Source: Helicobacteraceae bacterium (GTDB lineage: Bacteria; Campylobacterota; Campylobacteria; Campylobacterales; Sulfurimonadaceae). From it: 64,000 nt of DNA. Shown in pieces: positions 49,228 through 58,722 of this stretch. The stretch covers positions 1 through 64,000 of the forward strand of contig JAMOSG010000036.1 in the NCBI GenBank assembly GCA_027063225.1. The letters run 5' to 3'. The notes under the pieces are model-generated. The model was not told the origin of the DNA and did no database searches. It saw only the letters and a program-made list of their open reading frames with translations. Position 1 is the stretch's first letter; each line of letters starts with the position of its first letter. Both the position numbers and the translations under genes were made by a program.

Positions 49228-49520
49228 TGTTTTTCCTTTAAATAATCAAATAACATTTGCGAAAAACCAAAACTTCCTGCACTTGCTTTACTTAACTCAT
49301 CTCTATACATCGATTTATAAATCTTATCCCCAGGATCATTTTGTGAAGAGAAAAGATTTTTTTCATCTTTTGCTGCATTATCTAAAACCATTTTAAGTAA
49401 AATCGCTTCAAAAGCATCTGTTTGCTTTTTTAACTCTTTATCTTGTGCATTTTCATTTACTCTTGGAATAGCACTTGGTGATTGTAATGTTTTATTTAAC
49501 GCTAAATTTGCATAACTCAT
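49224..49520 (-). CDS. flgJ: Rod-binding protein FlgJ, N-terminal domain only
   Basis: The 98-residue protein has the FlgJ rod-binding motif KKQTDAFEAILLKMVLDNA and the end FGFSQMLFDYL. The muramidase domain of enterobacterial FlgJ is absent, as is normal in Campylobacterota. It starts one base inside the flgI stop. Confidence 0.86.
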   Translation of the reverse strand: MSYANLALNKTLQSPSAIPRVNENAQDKELKKQTDAFEAILLKMVLDNAAKDEKNLFSSQNDPGDKIYKSMYRDELSKASAGSFGFSQMLFDYLKEKH

Positions 49521-50560
49521 TAAATAACCTTTAATTCAGCAGAGATACTTCCAGCACTCTTCATTGCCTCCAAAATAGAGATAATATCTTTTGGAGTTGC
49601 ACCTAGTTTTTGTAAAGAGCGAACCAAGTTTGCAACTGTTGTTGTTCCCTTACGAGTATAAAGCTCATTTTCATTAAGTCCTATTACCATGTCATTGTCA
49701 ACTGCAATAGAACCTGCAGGTTTTGCAGGTTCGCTCTGTTCATTGATTTTAATGGTAATATCACCATGAGTAAGAACAATTGGCTTCACTTCTATATCTA
49801 TTCCAGCAATAATCGTTCCAGTTCTTTCATTAATAATTATTTTATTTTTAGGTTTATAGTTCATATCTACATCTTGAACTTCAGATAAAAACTCAATCAT
49901 AGAGAGATTCTTAGGGCATTTTAGTTTAATTGTACGAGGGTCAAGTGCTACTGCAACTTTTGTATTGTAAAATTTATTGATAGCTTTTTGAACACCTATA
50001 GCGTTTTTAAAGTTAGACTCTTTAAGTGAAAGATTTGCATATTGTTGATGGTATAAATCTATATTTATCTCACGCTCCACAAAACCACCCTCAAACACCA
50101 TACCAACAGTTGGATGAGAGTTTCCTCCACCTTGGTTACGTCCACCAATGCTAATACTTCCTTGTGCTAAAGCGTAAATTTTGCCATCTACCCCTTTAAG
50201 TGGTGTCATAAGAAGTGTTCCACCCTCAAGAGATTTTGCATCTCCAATAGAAGATACAACTACATCAAACTTATCCCCTTGACGAGCAAAAGGCTTGAGT
50301 GTTGCAGTAACAACAACCGCTGCAACATTTTTAGATTTAATATCAATCGGTTTCATATCGATATTCATCGACTTTAACATATTTGAGATAGATTGTAAGG
50401 TAAATTTAGAAGTTGTCCCATCTCCTGTTTTTTTTAAACCAACAACAAGTGAATACCCAATAAGCTGATTCTCACGAACCCCAACAATATTGGCAACATC
50501 ACTTACTTTTGTTGCATAAACAAAGGAATAAAAAAAGAGTAAAAGGAGTAAAAGACGCAT
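49520..50560 (-). CDS. flgI: Flagellar P-ring protein FlgI
   Basis: FlgI forms the periplasmic bushing of the flagellum. The 346-residue protein has a signal peptide (1-16) and the family blocks IVGVRENQLIGYSLVVGLKKTGDG, FDVVVSSIGDAKSLEGGTLL, and the C-terminal LVRSLQKLGATPKDIISILE. A sigma-54 promoter precedes it. Confidence 0.95.
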   Translation of the reverse strand: MRLLLLLLFFYSFVYATKVSDVANIVGVRENQLIGYSLVVGLKKTGDGTTSKFTLQSISNMLKSMNIDMKPIDIKSKNVAAVVVTATLKPFARQGDKFDVVVSSIGDAKSLEGGTLLMTPLKGVDGKIYALAQGSISIGGRNQGGGNSHPTVGMVFEGGFVEREINIDLYHQQYANLSLKESNFKNAIGVQKAINKFYNTKVAVALDPRTIKLKCPKNLSMIEFLSEVQDVDMNYKPKNKIIINERTGTIIAGIDIEVKPIVLTHGDITIKINEQSEPAKPAGSIAVDNDMVIGLNENELYTRKGTTTVANLVRSLQKLGATPKDIISILEAMKSAGSISAELKVI

Positions 50561-50598
50561 AAAATTTACCTTCTTGAAAGTTATATTTTTTAAGATTT

Positions 50599-50615
50599 AA
50601 GCAAGTTTTATTCCA
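50599..50615 (-). promoter_or_regulatory. Sigma-54 (RpoN) promoter of flgI-flgJ
   Basis: On the minus strand TGGAA, six bases, then TTGCTT, gives the exact GG-N10-GC spacing (GG at 50614-50613, GC at 50602-50601). It lies about 40 bases before the flgI start. Rod, ring and hook genes of Campylobacterota are known to depend on RpoN and FlgR. Confidence 0.85.
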
Positions 50616-50642
50616 TTTTGTTTCACAATTTTTACTACAAAA

Positions 50643-50930
50643 TTATAAAACCACCCCTTTATCAATCTCCTTTTTTAATAATTCATTAGCAGAGTCATAC
50701 AACACTAAATCTATCGGTAAATCTAAATCTTTTAGTAAAAGAGTTTTAAAAAATTGTGTTTTTGCTTTTTTAAAATTTTCTGTACTCATTTTTTTATTTA
50801 CTGCAATATCAAAATCTCCACCCTTTTTTGCATCATCTACACGACTTCCAAAAAGTATGAGTTCACACTCTCCAAATGCCTTTTGTGAAGCTTGTTTAAA
50901 CTCATTTACTAGGAAGTTCGATACTCGCAT
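50643..50930 (-). CDS. MNT-type nucleotidyltransferase (antitoxin-like)
   Basis: The 95-residue protein has the minimal nucleotidyltransferase motif LFGSRVDDAKKGGDFDIAV (28-30 GSR; Asp39 and Asp41) and a third acid in LPIDLVLYD. I chose ATG at 50930, which has AGGAG upstream; the longer frame to 50957 is less likely. MNT proteins of this type pair with HEPN toxins, which they neutralise by adding AMP. It overlaps the upstream HEPN-like gene by 29 bases. Confidence 0.85.
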   Translation of the reverse strand: MRVSNFLVNEFKQASQKAFGECELILFGSRVDDAKKGGDFDIAVNKKMSTENFKKAKTQFFKTLLLKDLDLPIDLVLYDSANELLKKEIDKGVVL

Positions 50931-51267
50931 TATATCTCCTTGCAAATTCAAATACATTTTGCACCACTTGTTCTAAATAACTAAAATTTTCTACACAATA
51001 TTTTAAATCTGCTAAAACTTCACTCATTTTAGAATAACCAATACCTGAAATATCAAGTAGACTTCTAAAAACTTTTGCTCCTAAATAATCTTGAAGAGAT
51101 GAAAATCTTTTAAGGTATGCTTCTAAAACAGCTTTTGATGGAGTATCCAAATAACTAAACTCCTCTTCACTAAAATCGAATTGCATAGTATCTATATGCT
51201 TTTTATATTCTCTTAGTGCTTCATAATGTTTTGCAACTTTTTGAAGCTGTTTATCTATCACTAACAT
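50902..51267 (-). CDS. HEPN-like partner of the MNT protein, active site apparently missing
   Basis: The 121-residue helical protein resembles HEPN partners of MNT enzymes in its [19 protein letters not shown] segment (54-72). The usual RNxxxHxY ribonuclease motif, which should follow the LADL region (residue 88), is absent. The sequence runs straight on to the family-like final helix ([20 protein letters not shown]), so an in-frame loss of roughly 25-30 residues is a fair reading. It would then be an inactive remnant or a non-nuclease variant. It is transcribed before the MNT gene. Confidence 0.7.
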   Translation of the reverse strand: MLVIDKQLQKVAKHYEALREYKKHIDTMQFDFSEEEFSYLDTPSKAVLEAYLKRFSSLQDYLGAKVFRSLLDISGIGYSKMSEVLADLKYCVENFSYLEQVVQNVFEFARRYNASIELPSK

Positions 51268-51349
51268 ACAACATTCCTTTCTTGAAATTAAGAGGAGTAT
51301 AACTACTTTATGCTATAAAAAAACTTACATCTTTTACACTTTTTTAAGC

Positions 51350-51355
51350 TATAAT
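51350..51355 (+). promoter_or_regulatory. -10 box immediately before uvrB
   Basis: TATAAT ends 6 bases before the uvrB ATG, so transcription from a normal distance would begin at the ATG. No ribosome site is present between them. Confidence 0.65.
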
Positions 51356-51361
51356 TCCACC

Positions 51362-53344
51362 ATGAAGAAAAAACCAGAATTTAAAGTAGAATCACCTTAC
51401 CAACCAACAGGGGATCAACCTCAAGCAATAGAACAACTTAGCAAAAGCATACAACAAGGTAACCGCTACCAAACACTCGAAGGGGTAACAGGAAGTGGTA
51501 AAACGCATACAATGGCACGTGTTATAGAAAAAGTGCAAATGCCAACTATTATTATGACGCACAATAAAACTCTTGCTGCACAGCTTTATAGTGAATTTAG
51601 ACAGTTCTTTCCACACAACCACGTGGAGTATTTTGTTTCATACTACGACTACTACCAACCAGAAGCATACATTCCACGTCAAGATCTTTTTATTGAAAAA
51701 GATAGCTCCATAAACGATGAACTAGAACGCCTTCGCCTTAGTGCTACAGCAAATCTTTTAAGTTATGATGATGTTATTGTTATCGCTTCAGTTTCTGCAA
51801 ACTATGGTTTGGGGGATCCTGAAGAGTATATGAATATGGTACAAGCTTTAGAAGTTGGCGATGAGATTGGACAAAAACAACTTCTTTTACGTTTAGTAGA
51901 GATGGGTTATAGCCGCAACGATACCTATTTTGATAGTGGTCATATTCGCGTAAATGGTGAAAGTATAGATATCTATCCACCCTACTTTGAAAGTGAAGCG
52001 ATTCGTATAGAGTTTTTTGGGGATGAAATAGAAGCTATTTATACATTTGACGTAATTGACAATAAACGCCTAGAGGATCATAAAAAATTTACAATCTACG
52101 CAACAAGTCAATTCTCTGTTTCACGTGATAAACTAGCCCTTGCTATTAAACGCATTGAAGAGGAGCTAGATGAGCGACTTGAGTATTTTCAAAAAGAGGG
52201 AAAACTAGTTGAATACCAACGCTTAAAACAAAGGGTTGAGTTTGATTTAGAGATGTTAGAAACAACAGGAAGTTGTAAAGGAATTGAGAACTACTCTCGC
52301 CTTTTAACAAACAAAAAACCAGGGGAAGCTCCTTTTACACTTTTAGATTATTTTGAGCAAAACAATAAAGAGTACTTAGTAATCGTAGATGAGAGTCATG
52401 TTTCACTTCCTCAATTTCGTGGGATGTACGCAGGAGATAGAGCAAGAAAAGAGGTTTTAGTGGAGTATGGTTTTAGACTCCCCTCAGCTCTTGATAACCG
52501 TCCACTTAAACTTGAAGAGTATATAAATAAATCTCCCCACTATCTGTTTGTTTCAGCTACACCAAATGAGTATGAGCTAGAACTTAGTGCAACAAAAGCA
52601 ACACAAATTATCCGCCCAACAGGTCTTTTAGATCCTATCATAGATATAAAACCATCTGATAACCAAGTGGAAGATATTCACGATGAAATTAAAAAAACAG
52701 TTGCTAAAAATGAGCGTGTTTTAATTACAGTTTTAACAAAAAAGATGGCAGAAGCTCTAACAAAATATTTAGCCGATTTAGGGATAAAAGTGCAATATAT
52801 GCACTCCGATATTGACACAATTGAGCGTAACCAAATTATACGTGCACTTCGTGTTGGGGAGTTTGATGTTTTAATTGGGATCAACCTTTTACGTGAAGGT
52901 TTAGATTTACCAGAAGTTTCTTTAGTAGCTATTTTAGATGCCGATAAAGAGGGATTTTTAAGAAGTGAAACAGCACTTATTCAAACTATTGGGCGTGCAG
53001 CTAGAAATGAAAATGGTCGTGTAATTCTTTACGCTAACAAAGTTACAAAATCGATGCAAAAAGCAATCGATATTACAAAAGAGCGTAGAGCATTACAAGA
53101 GGCTTACAACAAAAAGCATAACATCACACCAAAAACTACAAAACGTACACTCGATGAAAACTTAAAACTTGAAGAGCACGATGGCATCTACCAAAAACAT
53201 AAAAAAATAGATAAAATGCCAGCAAGTGAAAGAAAAGCGATAGTAAAAGAGCTTATGTTAAAAATGAAAGCAGCTGCAAAAGAGTTAAACTTTGAAGAAG
53301 CAGCAAGACTACGTGATGAAATTGCAAAAATAAAGCAACTTTAA
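51362..53344 (+). CDS. uvrB: Excinuclease ABC subunit B
   Basis: UvrB is the damage-verifying helicase of nucleotide excision repair. The 660-residue protein has Walker [15 protein letters not shown], the beta-hairpin region [51 protein letters not shown] with IGRAARN, and a C-terminal UVR domain ([20 protein letters not shown]). The transcript may be leaderless. The other Uvr genes are not in the window. Confidence 0.97.
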   Translation: MKKKPEFKVESPYQPTGDQPQAIEQLSKSIQQGNRYQTLEGVTGSGKTHTMARVIEKVQMPTIIMTHNKTLAAQLYSEFRQFFPHNHVEYFVSYYDYYQPEAYIPRQDLFIEKDSSINDELERLRLSATANLLSYDDVIVIASVSANYGLGDPEEYMNMVQALEVGDEIGQKQLLLRLVEMGYSRNDTYFDSGHIRVNGESIDIYPPYFESEAIRIEFFGDEIEAIYTFDVIDNKRLEDHKKFTIYATSQFSVSRDKLALAIKRIEEELDERLEYFQKEGKLVEYQRLKQRVEFDLEMLETTGSCKGIENYSRLLTNKKPGEAPFTLLDYFEQNNKEYLVIVDESHVSLPQFRGMYAGDRARKEVLVEYGFRLPSALDNRPLKLEEYINKSPHYLFVSATPNEYELELSATKATQIIRPTGLLDPIIDIKPSDNQVEDIHDEIKKTVAKNERVLITVLTKKMAEALTKYLADLGIKVQYMHSDIDTIERNQIIRALRVGEFDVLIGINLLREGLDLPEVSLVAILDADKEGFLRSETALIQTIGRAARNENGRVILYANKVTKSMQKAIDITKERRALQEAYNKKHNITPKTTKRTLDENLKLEEHDGIYQKHKKIDKMPASERKAIVKELMLKMKAAAKELNFEEAARLRDEIAKIKQL

Positions 53345-53355
53345 AAGGAAAATTA

Positions 53356-53916
53356 GTGGAAGATATATTTACAAACTTAGAAACTTATGGGTATATTGGA
53401 GTATTTCTTTACTCTTTTGGTGGAGGTTTTTTGGCACTTGTAGCAGCTGGAGTTCTTTCTTTTATGGGAAAGATGGACTTAACAACTTCTATAGCTGTTG
53501 CGTTTGTTGCAAATGCTATAGGAGATATTGTTCTTTTTTATATGGCTCGTTACCAAAAAAGTATGATGATGGATCAAATTCGCTCACATAGACGTAAACT
53601 TGCACTTGCTCATATTATGATGAAAAAATATGGCTCTTGGATTATTTTAATTCAAAAATTTATTTATGGAATTAAAACACTTATTCCAATTGCTATTGGA
53701 CTTACAAAATACGATTTTAAAAAATTTGCTATTTTAAATATTTTTAGTGCGGCTGTATGGGCTTTAGTATTTGGACTTGGAAGTTACTTTATGGGAAATA
53801 TTTTAGTTGAGTTTGCAAAAACTATAAGCAATCAACCCTATATCGCACCACTTTTACTTGTTATTTTTGGTGGAGCACTTTGGCTTTATTTAGAAAAAGC
53901 TACAAAGAAAAAATAG
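53356..53916 (+). CDS. DedA family membrane protein
   Basis: The 186-residue protein starts at GTG after AAGGAAAA. It has the family core: hydrophobic segments with GDIVLFYMARY, and a conserved FIYGIKTLIPIAIGLTKYDFKKF block, the re-entrant and glycine-rich part of DedA/SNARE-associated proteins. These act in membrane lipid (C55-P or phospholipid) recycling. It is 11 bases after uvrB. Confidence 0.88.
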   Translation: MEDIFTNLETYGYIGVFLYSFGGGFLALVAAGVLSFMGKMDLTTSIAVAFVANAIGDIVLFYMARYQKSMMMDQIRSHRRKLALAHIMMKKYGSWIILIQKFIYGIKTLIPIAIGLTKYDFKKFAILNIFSAAVWALVFGLGSYFMGNILVEFAKTISNQPYIAPLLLVIFGGALWLYLEKATKKK

Positions 53917-53917
53917 T

Positions 53918-54265
53918 ATGCAAATAAGGCAACTCTCATTAAAAGAGCTTGAAGAGGTTTACCCTCTTATCCAAAAGCTTTACTCTCTTAGCTATAAAGA
54001 GTTTGAAGACCTCATCTATGAGATGAGAGAAGAATATATTATGTTGGGGATTTTTGATAAAGATGAGCTTGTTTGCTATAGTGGTGTTAAAGTAGTAACT
54101 TCACTGCAGCACAAACGACACCTTCAAGTGTTAGACTTCACTACAAAAGAGGAAAGATATGAAATATTAATGCTTAGTTATTTAAAAGATTATGCAAAAA
54201 CTGCTATGTGTCAAAAAATACACTTTTTTGAAGAGAATGGAGTCTATGAAGAGGTTAGTTTTTAA
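53918..54265 (+). CDS. Small GNAT-like protein
   Basis: The 115-residue protein has the N-terminal pattern of GNAT acetyltransferases (IRQLSLKELEEVYPLIQKLY and a DELVCYSGVKVV strand), and a rather short C-terminal part ending in FFEENGVYEEVSF, which resembles the FYE-G motif of the family. The acetyl-CoA loop is not clear. It follows the DedA gene by 1 base. The end overlaps the SUI1 gene by 11 bases on the opposite strand. Confidence 0.6.
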   Translation: MQIRQLSLKELEEVYPLIQKLYSLSYKEFEDLIYEMREEYIMLGIFDKDELVCYSGVKVVTSLQHKRHLQVLDFTTKEERYEILMLSYLKDYAKTAMCQKIHFFEENGVYEEVSF

Positions 54266-54590
54266 ACTTAAACCCCTCTTTTTCCAAAAGTTTTCTCAGC
54301 TTTTGTTCTACTTCCCCTTGAAACTCCATAAAATTATTTTTAAAGCTTCCCCCACAACCTAATTGTTTTTTAAACTTTTTTACCAAAGTATTTGTTTGCT
54401 CTTTTTCTAAAAAGAACTCCCCAACTAATGTAACAGTTTTCCCTCTACGCTTCTGTTTTTGAAAGTGAAGTTTATGCTCTTTTGGCATTAAAATTTTAGA
54501 ACTCTCTTTTTTAGAGGATGACTCAACAACTGCCCAATCATCCTCTATTTGAGCGCCAACAAAAAGATCTAACTTTTTACCTCTGCTCAA
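54255..54590 (-). CDS. SUI1/YciH-family translation factor
   Basis: The 111-residue protein has a charged N terminus and a C-terminal SUI1 domain with GKTVTLVGEFFLEKEQTNTL and LGCGGSFKNNFMEFQGEV. YciH-like bacterial proteins are relatives of eIF1 and may affect start-site fidelity. It starts 4 bases inside the DUF5718-like gene. Confidence 0.85.
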   Translation of the reverse strand: MSRGKKLDLFVGAQIEDDWAVVESSSKKESSKILMPKEHKLHFQKQKRRGKTVTLVGEFFLEKEQTNTLVKKFKKQLGCGGSFKNNFMEFQGEVEQKLRKLLEKEGFKFKN

Positions 54591-55459
54591 TCAATTACCT
54601 TTTGTACTAAAATGCTCATACCCTCTTTTGTATGTTCAGGCTTCTCCTTAGAAATTTCAGCTTTAACATCATCTAAGCTATAAAGCGTATGATCATAAAC
54701 AATAACACTAAATTCATCACCCTCTTGTAAAAATGTATTCTCCCCAAACTCTGTATAACGAGTTGCACCTATACTAATGAGCGCTTCTTGTGGAAGTTCA
54801 CATCCAAGAAGATACTCCTCTATAGGCTCAAGTGGCCCAGAATCTTCTTGTGTATCTATTTGCTCCACAAGCCAATCTAAAAGCTGTTCATAAAAATAAC
54901 TATATCCTGTAAGCTTTGCATCTTCACCATACTCATAAATTTTACCATCTCTCTTAAGATAACTACAAATAGAGTAATTATCCATCACTCCACCTTCGCT
55001 AAAAGTATCGATTTCAAGTAAGGTATCACTAATACCTTTTGAATTTTCACCCCAATTTTTCTTATCGCTAATTTTTTTTGCACCTTTTACGCGAATAGAA
55101 CAATCGTTATATGCTGCAAAATGGGTAGGAGTGATTTTTTTTAGTTTTCCACCAACACCATATTCAAAACGGCAAACTAAAACTACTTCAGGCTCTGCTT
55201 GAATATTTAGATTTTTATTTAATGGTTTTTTAATATAATGTCCACTCAAAGGATAAGTAAAAAGTTGTTTATTTACTTTTAAATTTACTAAAGAAACATC
55301 ACTTGTTGGCTTTGGAAGATAAAAAGGAAAAACTCCCTTTGGAGCATTTTCATCTTTTGTAACAACATCTTTAAAATCTTCTGCTTCTCCAGCTTGGTCA
55401 AGGTGCAGAGCAAAATTCCCTGCTATACCTAAACCTATAAACTTCTTATAGCGACCCAT
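54587..55459 (-). CDS. DUF5718-like protein
   Basis: The 290-residue soluble protein is best placed in DUF5718. The EPEVVLVCRFEY and HFAAYNDCSIR segments recall the fumarylacetoacetate hydrolase fold (acidic metal ligands and a ND-type loop), but the match is distant. It begins one base inside the ABC-F stop and is followed by the SUI1 gene, so the three are one operon. Function is unknown. Confidence 0.65.
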   Translation of the reverse strand: MGRYKKFIGLGIAGNFALHLDQAGEAEDFKDVVTKDENAPKGVFPFYLPKPTSDVSLVNLKVNKQLFTYPLSGHYIKKPLNKNLNIQAEPEVVLVCRFEYGVGGKLKKITPTHFAAYNDCSIRVKGAKKISDKKNWGENSKGISDTLLEIDTFSEGGVMDNYSICSYLKRDGKIYEYGEDAKLTGYSYFYEQLLDWLVEQIDTQEDSGPLEPIEEYLLGCELPQEALISIGATRYTEFGENTFLQEGDEFSVIVYDHTLYSLDDVKAEISKEKPEHTKEGMSILVQKVID

Positions 55460-57063
55460 TAAAGAGTACCTGCTTCTTTAGCTTGAGCAAACTCTTCGTA
55501 ACTTCCTCTAAAATCTATAATTGTTCCATTTTCTTGAATCTCAATAACACGTGTTGCAAAAGCATCAAGTAATTCTCTATCGTGAGATACACAAATAACA
55601 TTTCCATCAAAATTATGGAGTGCCTCACCAAGAGCTACGATCGCTTCTAGGTCAAGGTGGTTAGATGGTTCATCTAAAACTAAGAAGTTTCCACTCTCTA
55701 ACATCATTTTAGAAAGCATCATTCTATGTTTTTCACCCCCAGAGATTTTCTCTACACTTTTTTCTTGTTGTTCACCATTAAAAAGCATACGTCCAAGGCA
55801 GTTACGAATCTCTGCAATATCACGTTTAGGATCAAAAGAGCGTAACCAATCATAAAGTGTTCCATCACCCTCAATTTTATCTGTTGTATCTTGAGGGAAA
55901 TATGATGTTTCAATTGTAGCACCCCAAAAAACTTCACCCTCTGTTGGTTTTAACTCTTCCATCATAATTTTAATAAGTGTAGTTTTACCAACACCGTTTC
56001 CACCAATAAGTGCAATTTTTTCACCTGGTTCTACTTTAAAGTCAATATCATTAAGAACTTTATGATCCCCATAGCTATGCGATACATGGCGAACTTCTAA
56101 TGCTTCATCACCCATTTGACGTTTAGCTTTAAAAACAATCGATGGATCACGACGAGATGATGGTTTAATCTCTTCGATATTTAATTTTTCAAGTTGTTTT
56201 TGACGTGAAGTTGCTTGTTTTGCTTTTGAAGCATTTGCACTAAAACGTCTTACAAACGCTTCTAATTGCTCTTTCTCTTTTTGTTTTTTAGCATTTTCTA
56301 ACTCTTGTTGTTTTGCTAAAACATTTGCAGCAATGTACCAATCATCATAATTCCCTGTAAATTCACGAATCTTTTGGTAATCTACATCTAAAATATTTGT
56401 TACAACTGCATTTAAAAAGTGTCTATCGTGAGAGATAACTACTAAAGTACCCTCATGACGTTGCAATTCATGCTCTAACCAGCTAATCGTTTCAATATCA
56501 AGGTTATTTGTTGGCTCATCTAAAAATAAAACATCTGGTTTTGGAAAAAGTACTTGTGCAAGTAAAACTTTAAATTTATCTGCACTGTTGAGTGTACTCA
56601 TAAGATTGTAATGTTGCTCAGCTGGAATTCCAACATTTTCTAAAATTTTTGCAATTTTAATATCATACTCATATGTTGGATCCTCTTCAACACAGATTGT
56701 TTCAAGTTCTGCTAAACGATTGTTTACCGCATCATCCTCAAAATCACCCGTTGCATAAAGATTCTCTTTCTCTTTAATCGCATCATAAAGGCGTTTGTTT
56801 CCATAAAGTACTGCATCTAAAATTGTAAAATCTTCAAAAGCAAATTGGTTTTGTCCTAAAACACCAACACGATATTGTTTAGGGATAATAACTTCCCCTT
56901 CATATTCGTTAATTTCACCACTTAAAATTTTTAAGAAAGTTGTTTTTCCCGCACCATTTGCACCAATAAGCCCATAACGCTTATGTCTATCTAGTTTAAG
57001 ATTAATATCTTGAAAGAGAACTCTACTTCCAAAACGCATCGTTAAATTTTGTACTGTTACCAT
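55459..57063 (-). CDS. ABC-F ATPase, YbiT type
   Basis: The 534-residue protein has two nucleotide-binding domains (Walker A GANGAGKTT and GGNGVGKTT) and no membrane segments. The second signature is normal (KISGGEKHRMMLSKMM), while the first reads STLNSADKFKVLLAQVLF, a degenerate form typical of the YbiT branch. ABC-F proteins bind the ribosome exit site and adjust translation. The linker coiled coil (about 245-290) is present. Confidence 0.9.
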   Translation of the reverse strand: MVTVQNLTMRFGSRVLFQDINLKLDRHKRYGLIGANGAGKTTFLKILSGEINEYEGEVIIPKQYRVGVLGQNQFAFEDFTILDAVLYGNKRLYDAIKEKENLYATGDFEDDAVNNRLAELETICVEEDPTYEYDIKIAKILENVGIPAEQHYNLMSTLNSADKFKVLLAQVLFPKPDVLFLDEPTNNLDIETISWLEHELQRHEGTLVVISHDRHFLNAVVTNILDVDYQKIREFTGNYDDWYIAANVLAKQQELENAKKQKEKEQLEAFVRRFSANASKAKQATSRQKQLEKLNIEEIKPSSRRDPSIVFKAKRQMGDEALEVRHVSHSYGDHKVLNDIDFKVEPGEKIALIGGNGVGKTTLIKIMMEELKPTEGEVFWGATIETSYFPQDTTDKIEGDGTLYDWLRSFDPKRDIAEIRNCLGRMLFNGEQQEKSVEKISGGEKHRMMLSKMMLESGNFLVLDEPSNHLDLEAIVALGEALHNFDGNVICVSHDRELLDAFATRVIEIQENGTIIDFRGSYEEFAQAKEAGTL

Positions 57064-57093
57064 ATCTTTTTGCCTACTATTTTTTTGTTTGTA

Positions 57094-58314
57094 TTATACA
57101 GTTTTAAGTTTTAAACTTAGTAAAAATGCTAAACTAAGCAACCCTATTGTAAGTAAATATATAGCACTATAACTCCCAAAAACAGAGAGTAAAACTCCAC
57201 CTAAAATTGGAAAGAAAAGGCCAATAGAAACAAGGTTTGTCTGCACTGCTGTGTAAATTGGTCGCTCCTCCTCTGGAGCTAATTCTATAACTAAGTTCAT
57301 CCCTGCAATACTTAAACCATCAAGTGCAATACCAAAAAGTAAAAATATCGCTCCATAAAAAAACAAACTATCTGCAAAAAGTGCTATAACAAAAGCGTTT
57401 ATCATAAAAAAGATAGATAAGGAGAGCATCTTATTGTAGTTACTTATTTTTCTCCATAAAAATGTACTTCCTAAAATACTTCCAACCATCTGAAGCATAA
57501 TAAATCCACCAAGCATTGTTCCACTTAATGTAAAACTATTGTTAGCATTTAAAATAACAAAAGGCATACTTAAAAAATAACTAAAACTTAAAAAAATAAC
57601 TAATATCTGTTTTTGAAATGCTCTATTACTTTTTAAAATAGTTAACGCTTTTGCTAAAAACTTTTTAAAGTTTTTCTCTTTTTGAAGCACTTTTTTCTTT
57701 GGAGGTTCCTCAATCGTTATAAATGCTACAAACCCTATTGCCATCAACAAACTACTTACCATAAAAAGGTAAGCATAATTAAGGGGTGCTTCAAAGTTTG
57801 TTAATACAAACCCTGTAATTCCACCACTAATAATACTTGCAATACTTCCTGCAACTTGGCGATTTGCCATAGTTTTTCCACGATACTCTTTAGAAAAAAG
57901 CTTAGCTTGCAACTCTTTAAAGTAAATTGCTCCAAAACCAGCTGTAAAACTAAAGAAGAAAAGCCCAATCCCTATAGAGATAAGTGTTAATGTTTTATGC
58001 TCATCTCCAAATATTAAAATAGCAAATCCTATAAAAAACCAGCTAAACCACCGAAAGAAAAAAACTTTACGTATATAAGGTAAAACTCTCTCATACGCAA
58101 CAGCATGAAAGGCAGCATAAAGTTGTATAGCAATAGCACCACCGCGAAGCAATGAGCTAAAAAGACCAACTAAAATAAGATTTTCACTAAAGTGGTGAAT
58201 CATAAGTGGTAAAACGGTAGAGGGTTCTGCAATAGTAATAGCAAGTGCTAAAAAAAAGGCATGAATAATGTTTTTATAATTATTTTTTGGATTGTCAATT
58301 TGATAATTTTTCAT
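57094..58314 (-). CDS. Major facilitator superfamily transporter
   Basis: The 406-residue protein has twelve likely membrane segments and a central cytoplasmic loop with PPKKKVLQKEKNFKKF. The motif KEYRGKTMANRQVAGSIASI resembles the second-half MFS signature. The substrate is unknown. It lies between the ABC-F gene and the tRNA-Arg, all on the minus strand. Confidence 0.85.
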   Translation of the reverse strand: MKNYQIDNPKNNYKNIIHAFFLALAITIAEPSTVLPLMIHHFSENLILVGLFSSLLRGGAIAIQLYAAFHAVAYERVLPYIRKVFFFRWFSWFFIGFAILIFGDEHKTLTLISIGIGLFFFSFTAGFGAIYFKELQAKLFSKEYRGKTMANRQVAGSIASIISGGITGFVLTNFEAPLNYAYLFMVSSLLMAIGFVAFITIEEPPKKKVLQKEKNFKKFLAKALTILKSNRAFQKQILVIFLSFSYFLSMPFVILNANNSFTLSGTMLGGFIMLQMVGSILGSTFLWRKISNYNKMLSLSIFFMINAFVIALFADSLFFYGAIFLLFGIALDGLSIAGMNLVIELAPEEERPIYTAVQTNLVSIGLFFPILGGVLLSVFGSYSAIYLLTIGLLSLAFLLSLKLKTV

Positions 58315-58348
58315 AAGAAACTTTTGTGATTAATTTGTAGTTGAAGAA

Positions 58349-58425
58349 TGGTACGCCCAAAGGGATTCGAACCCCTGACCGCCGGTACCGCAAACCGGTG
58401 CTCTATCCAGCTGAGCTATGGACGC
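58349..58425 (-). tRNA. tRNA-Arg (GCG)
   Basis: The 77-base minus-strand cloverleaf has anticodon stem CCGGT/ACCGG and loop TTGCGGT, giving anticodon GCG, which reads CGC and CGT arginine codons. CCA is encoded. The first acceptor pair appears as G-U. Most bacteria use ACG (edited to ICG) for these codons, so the anticodon is unusual. Confidence 0.9.
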
Positions 58426-58502
58426 AAATTTTAAGAAGTTATCTTTTAAAGATGGTGAAATTATAGTATAAAACTTTTAAAACAAGCTTAATTCAAAGAA
58501 GA

Positions 58503-58718
58503 TTATTGGATCTGCTCCAAAATCTTCTCTAATTTTTTCTCTAATGTATAGAGTTCATGGATCTGTTTAACATAGGCTTGTAAAACAAATTTCAGATCAT
58601 TGTTTGCTTCAATGTCAAAATCTTGTGCCATCTTCTTTTCTAAAAAAATAGCAAAATCATCTTCAACATCAAGGTCAAAACGACGACCACCTATATCTAA
58701 ACCTATTCTTTTAGACAT
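58503..58718 (-). CDS. Small ZapA-like protein
   Basis: The 71-residue protein has a short beta-hairpin start (IGLDIGGRRFDLDVE) and a helical remainder, as in ZapA, the FtsZ-ring stabilising protein. The following coiled coil is short. It lies 4 bases downstream of a ZapB-like coiled-coil gene, which strengthens the pairing. Sequence similarity is modest, so other small coiled-coil families remain possible. Confidence 0.6.
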   Translation of the reverse strand: MSKRIGLDIGGRRFDLDVEDDFAIFLEKKMAQDFDIEANNDLKFVLQAYVKQIHELYTLEKKLEKILEQIQ

Positions 58719-58722
58719 CTAT

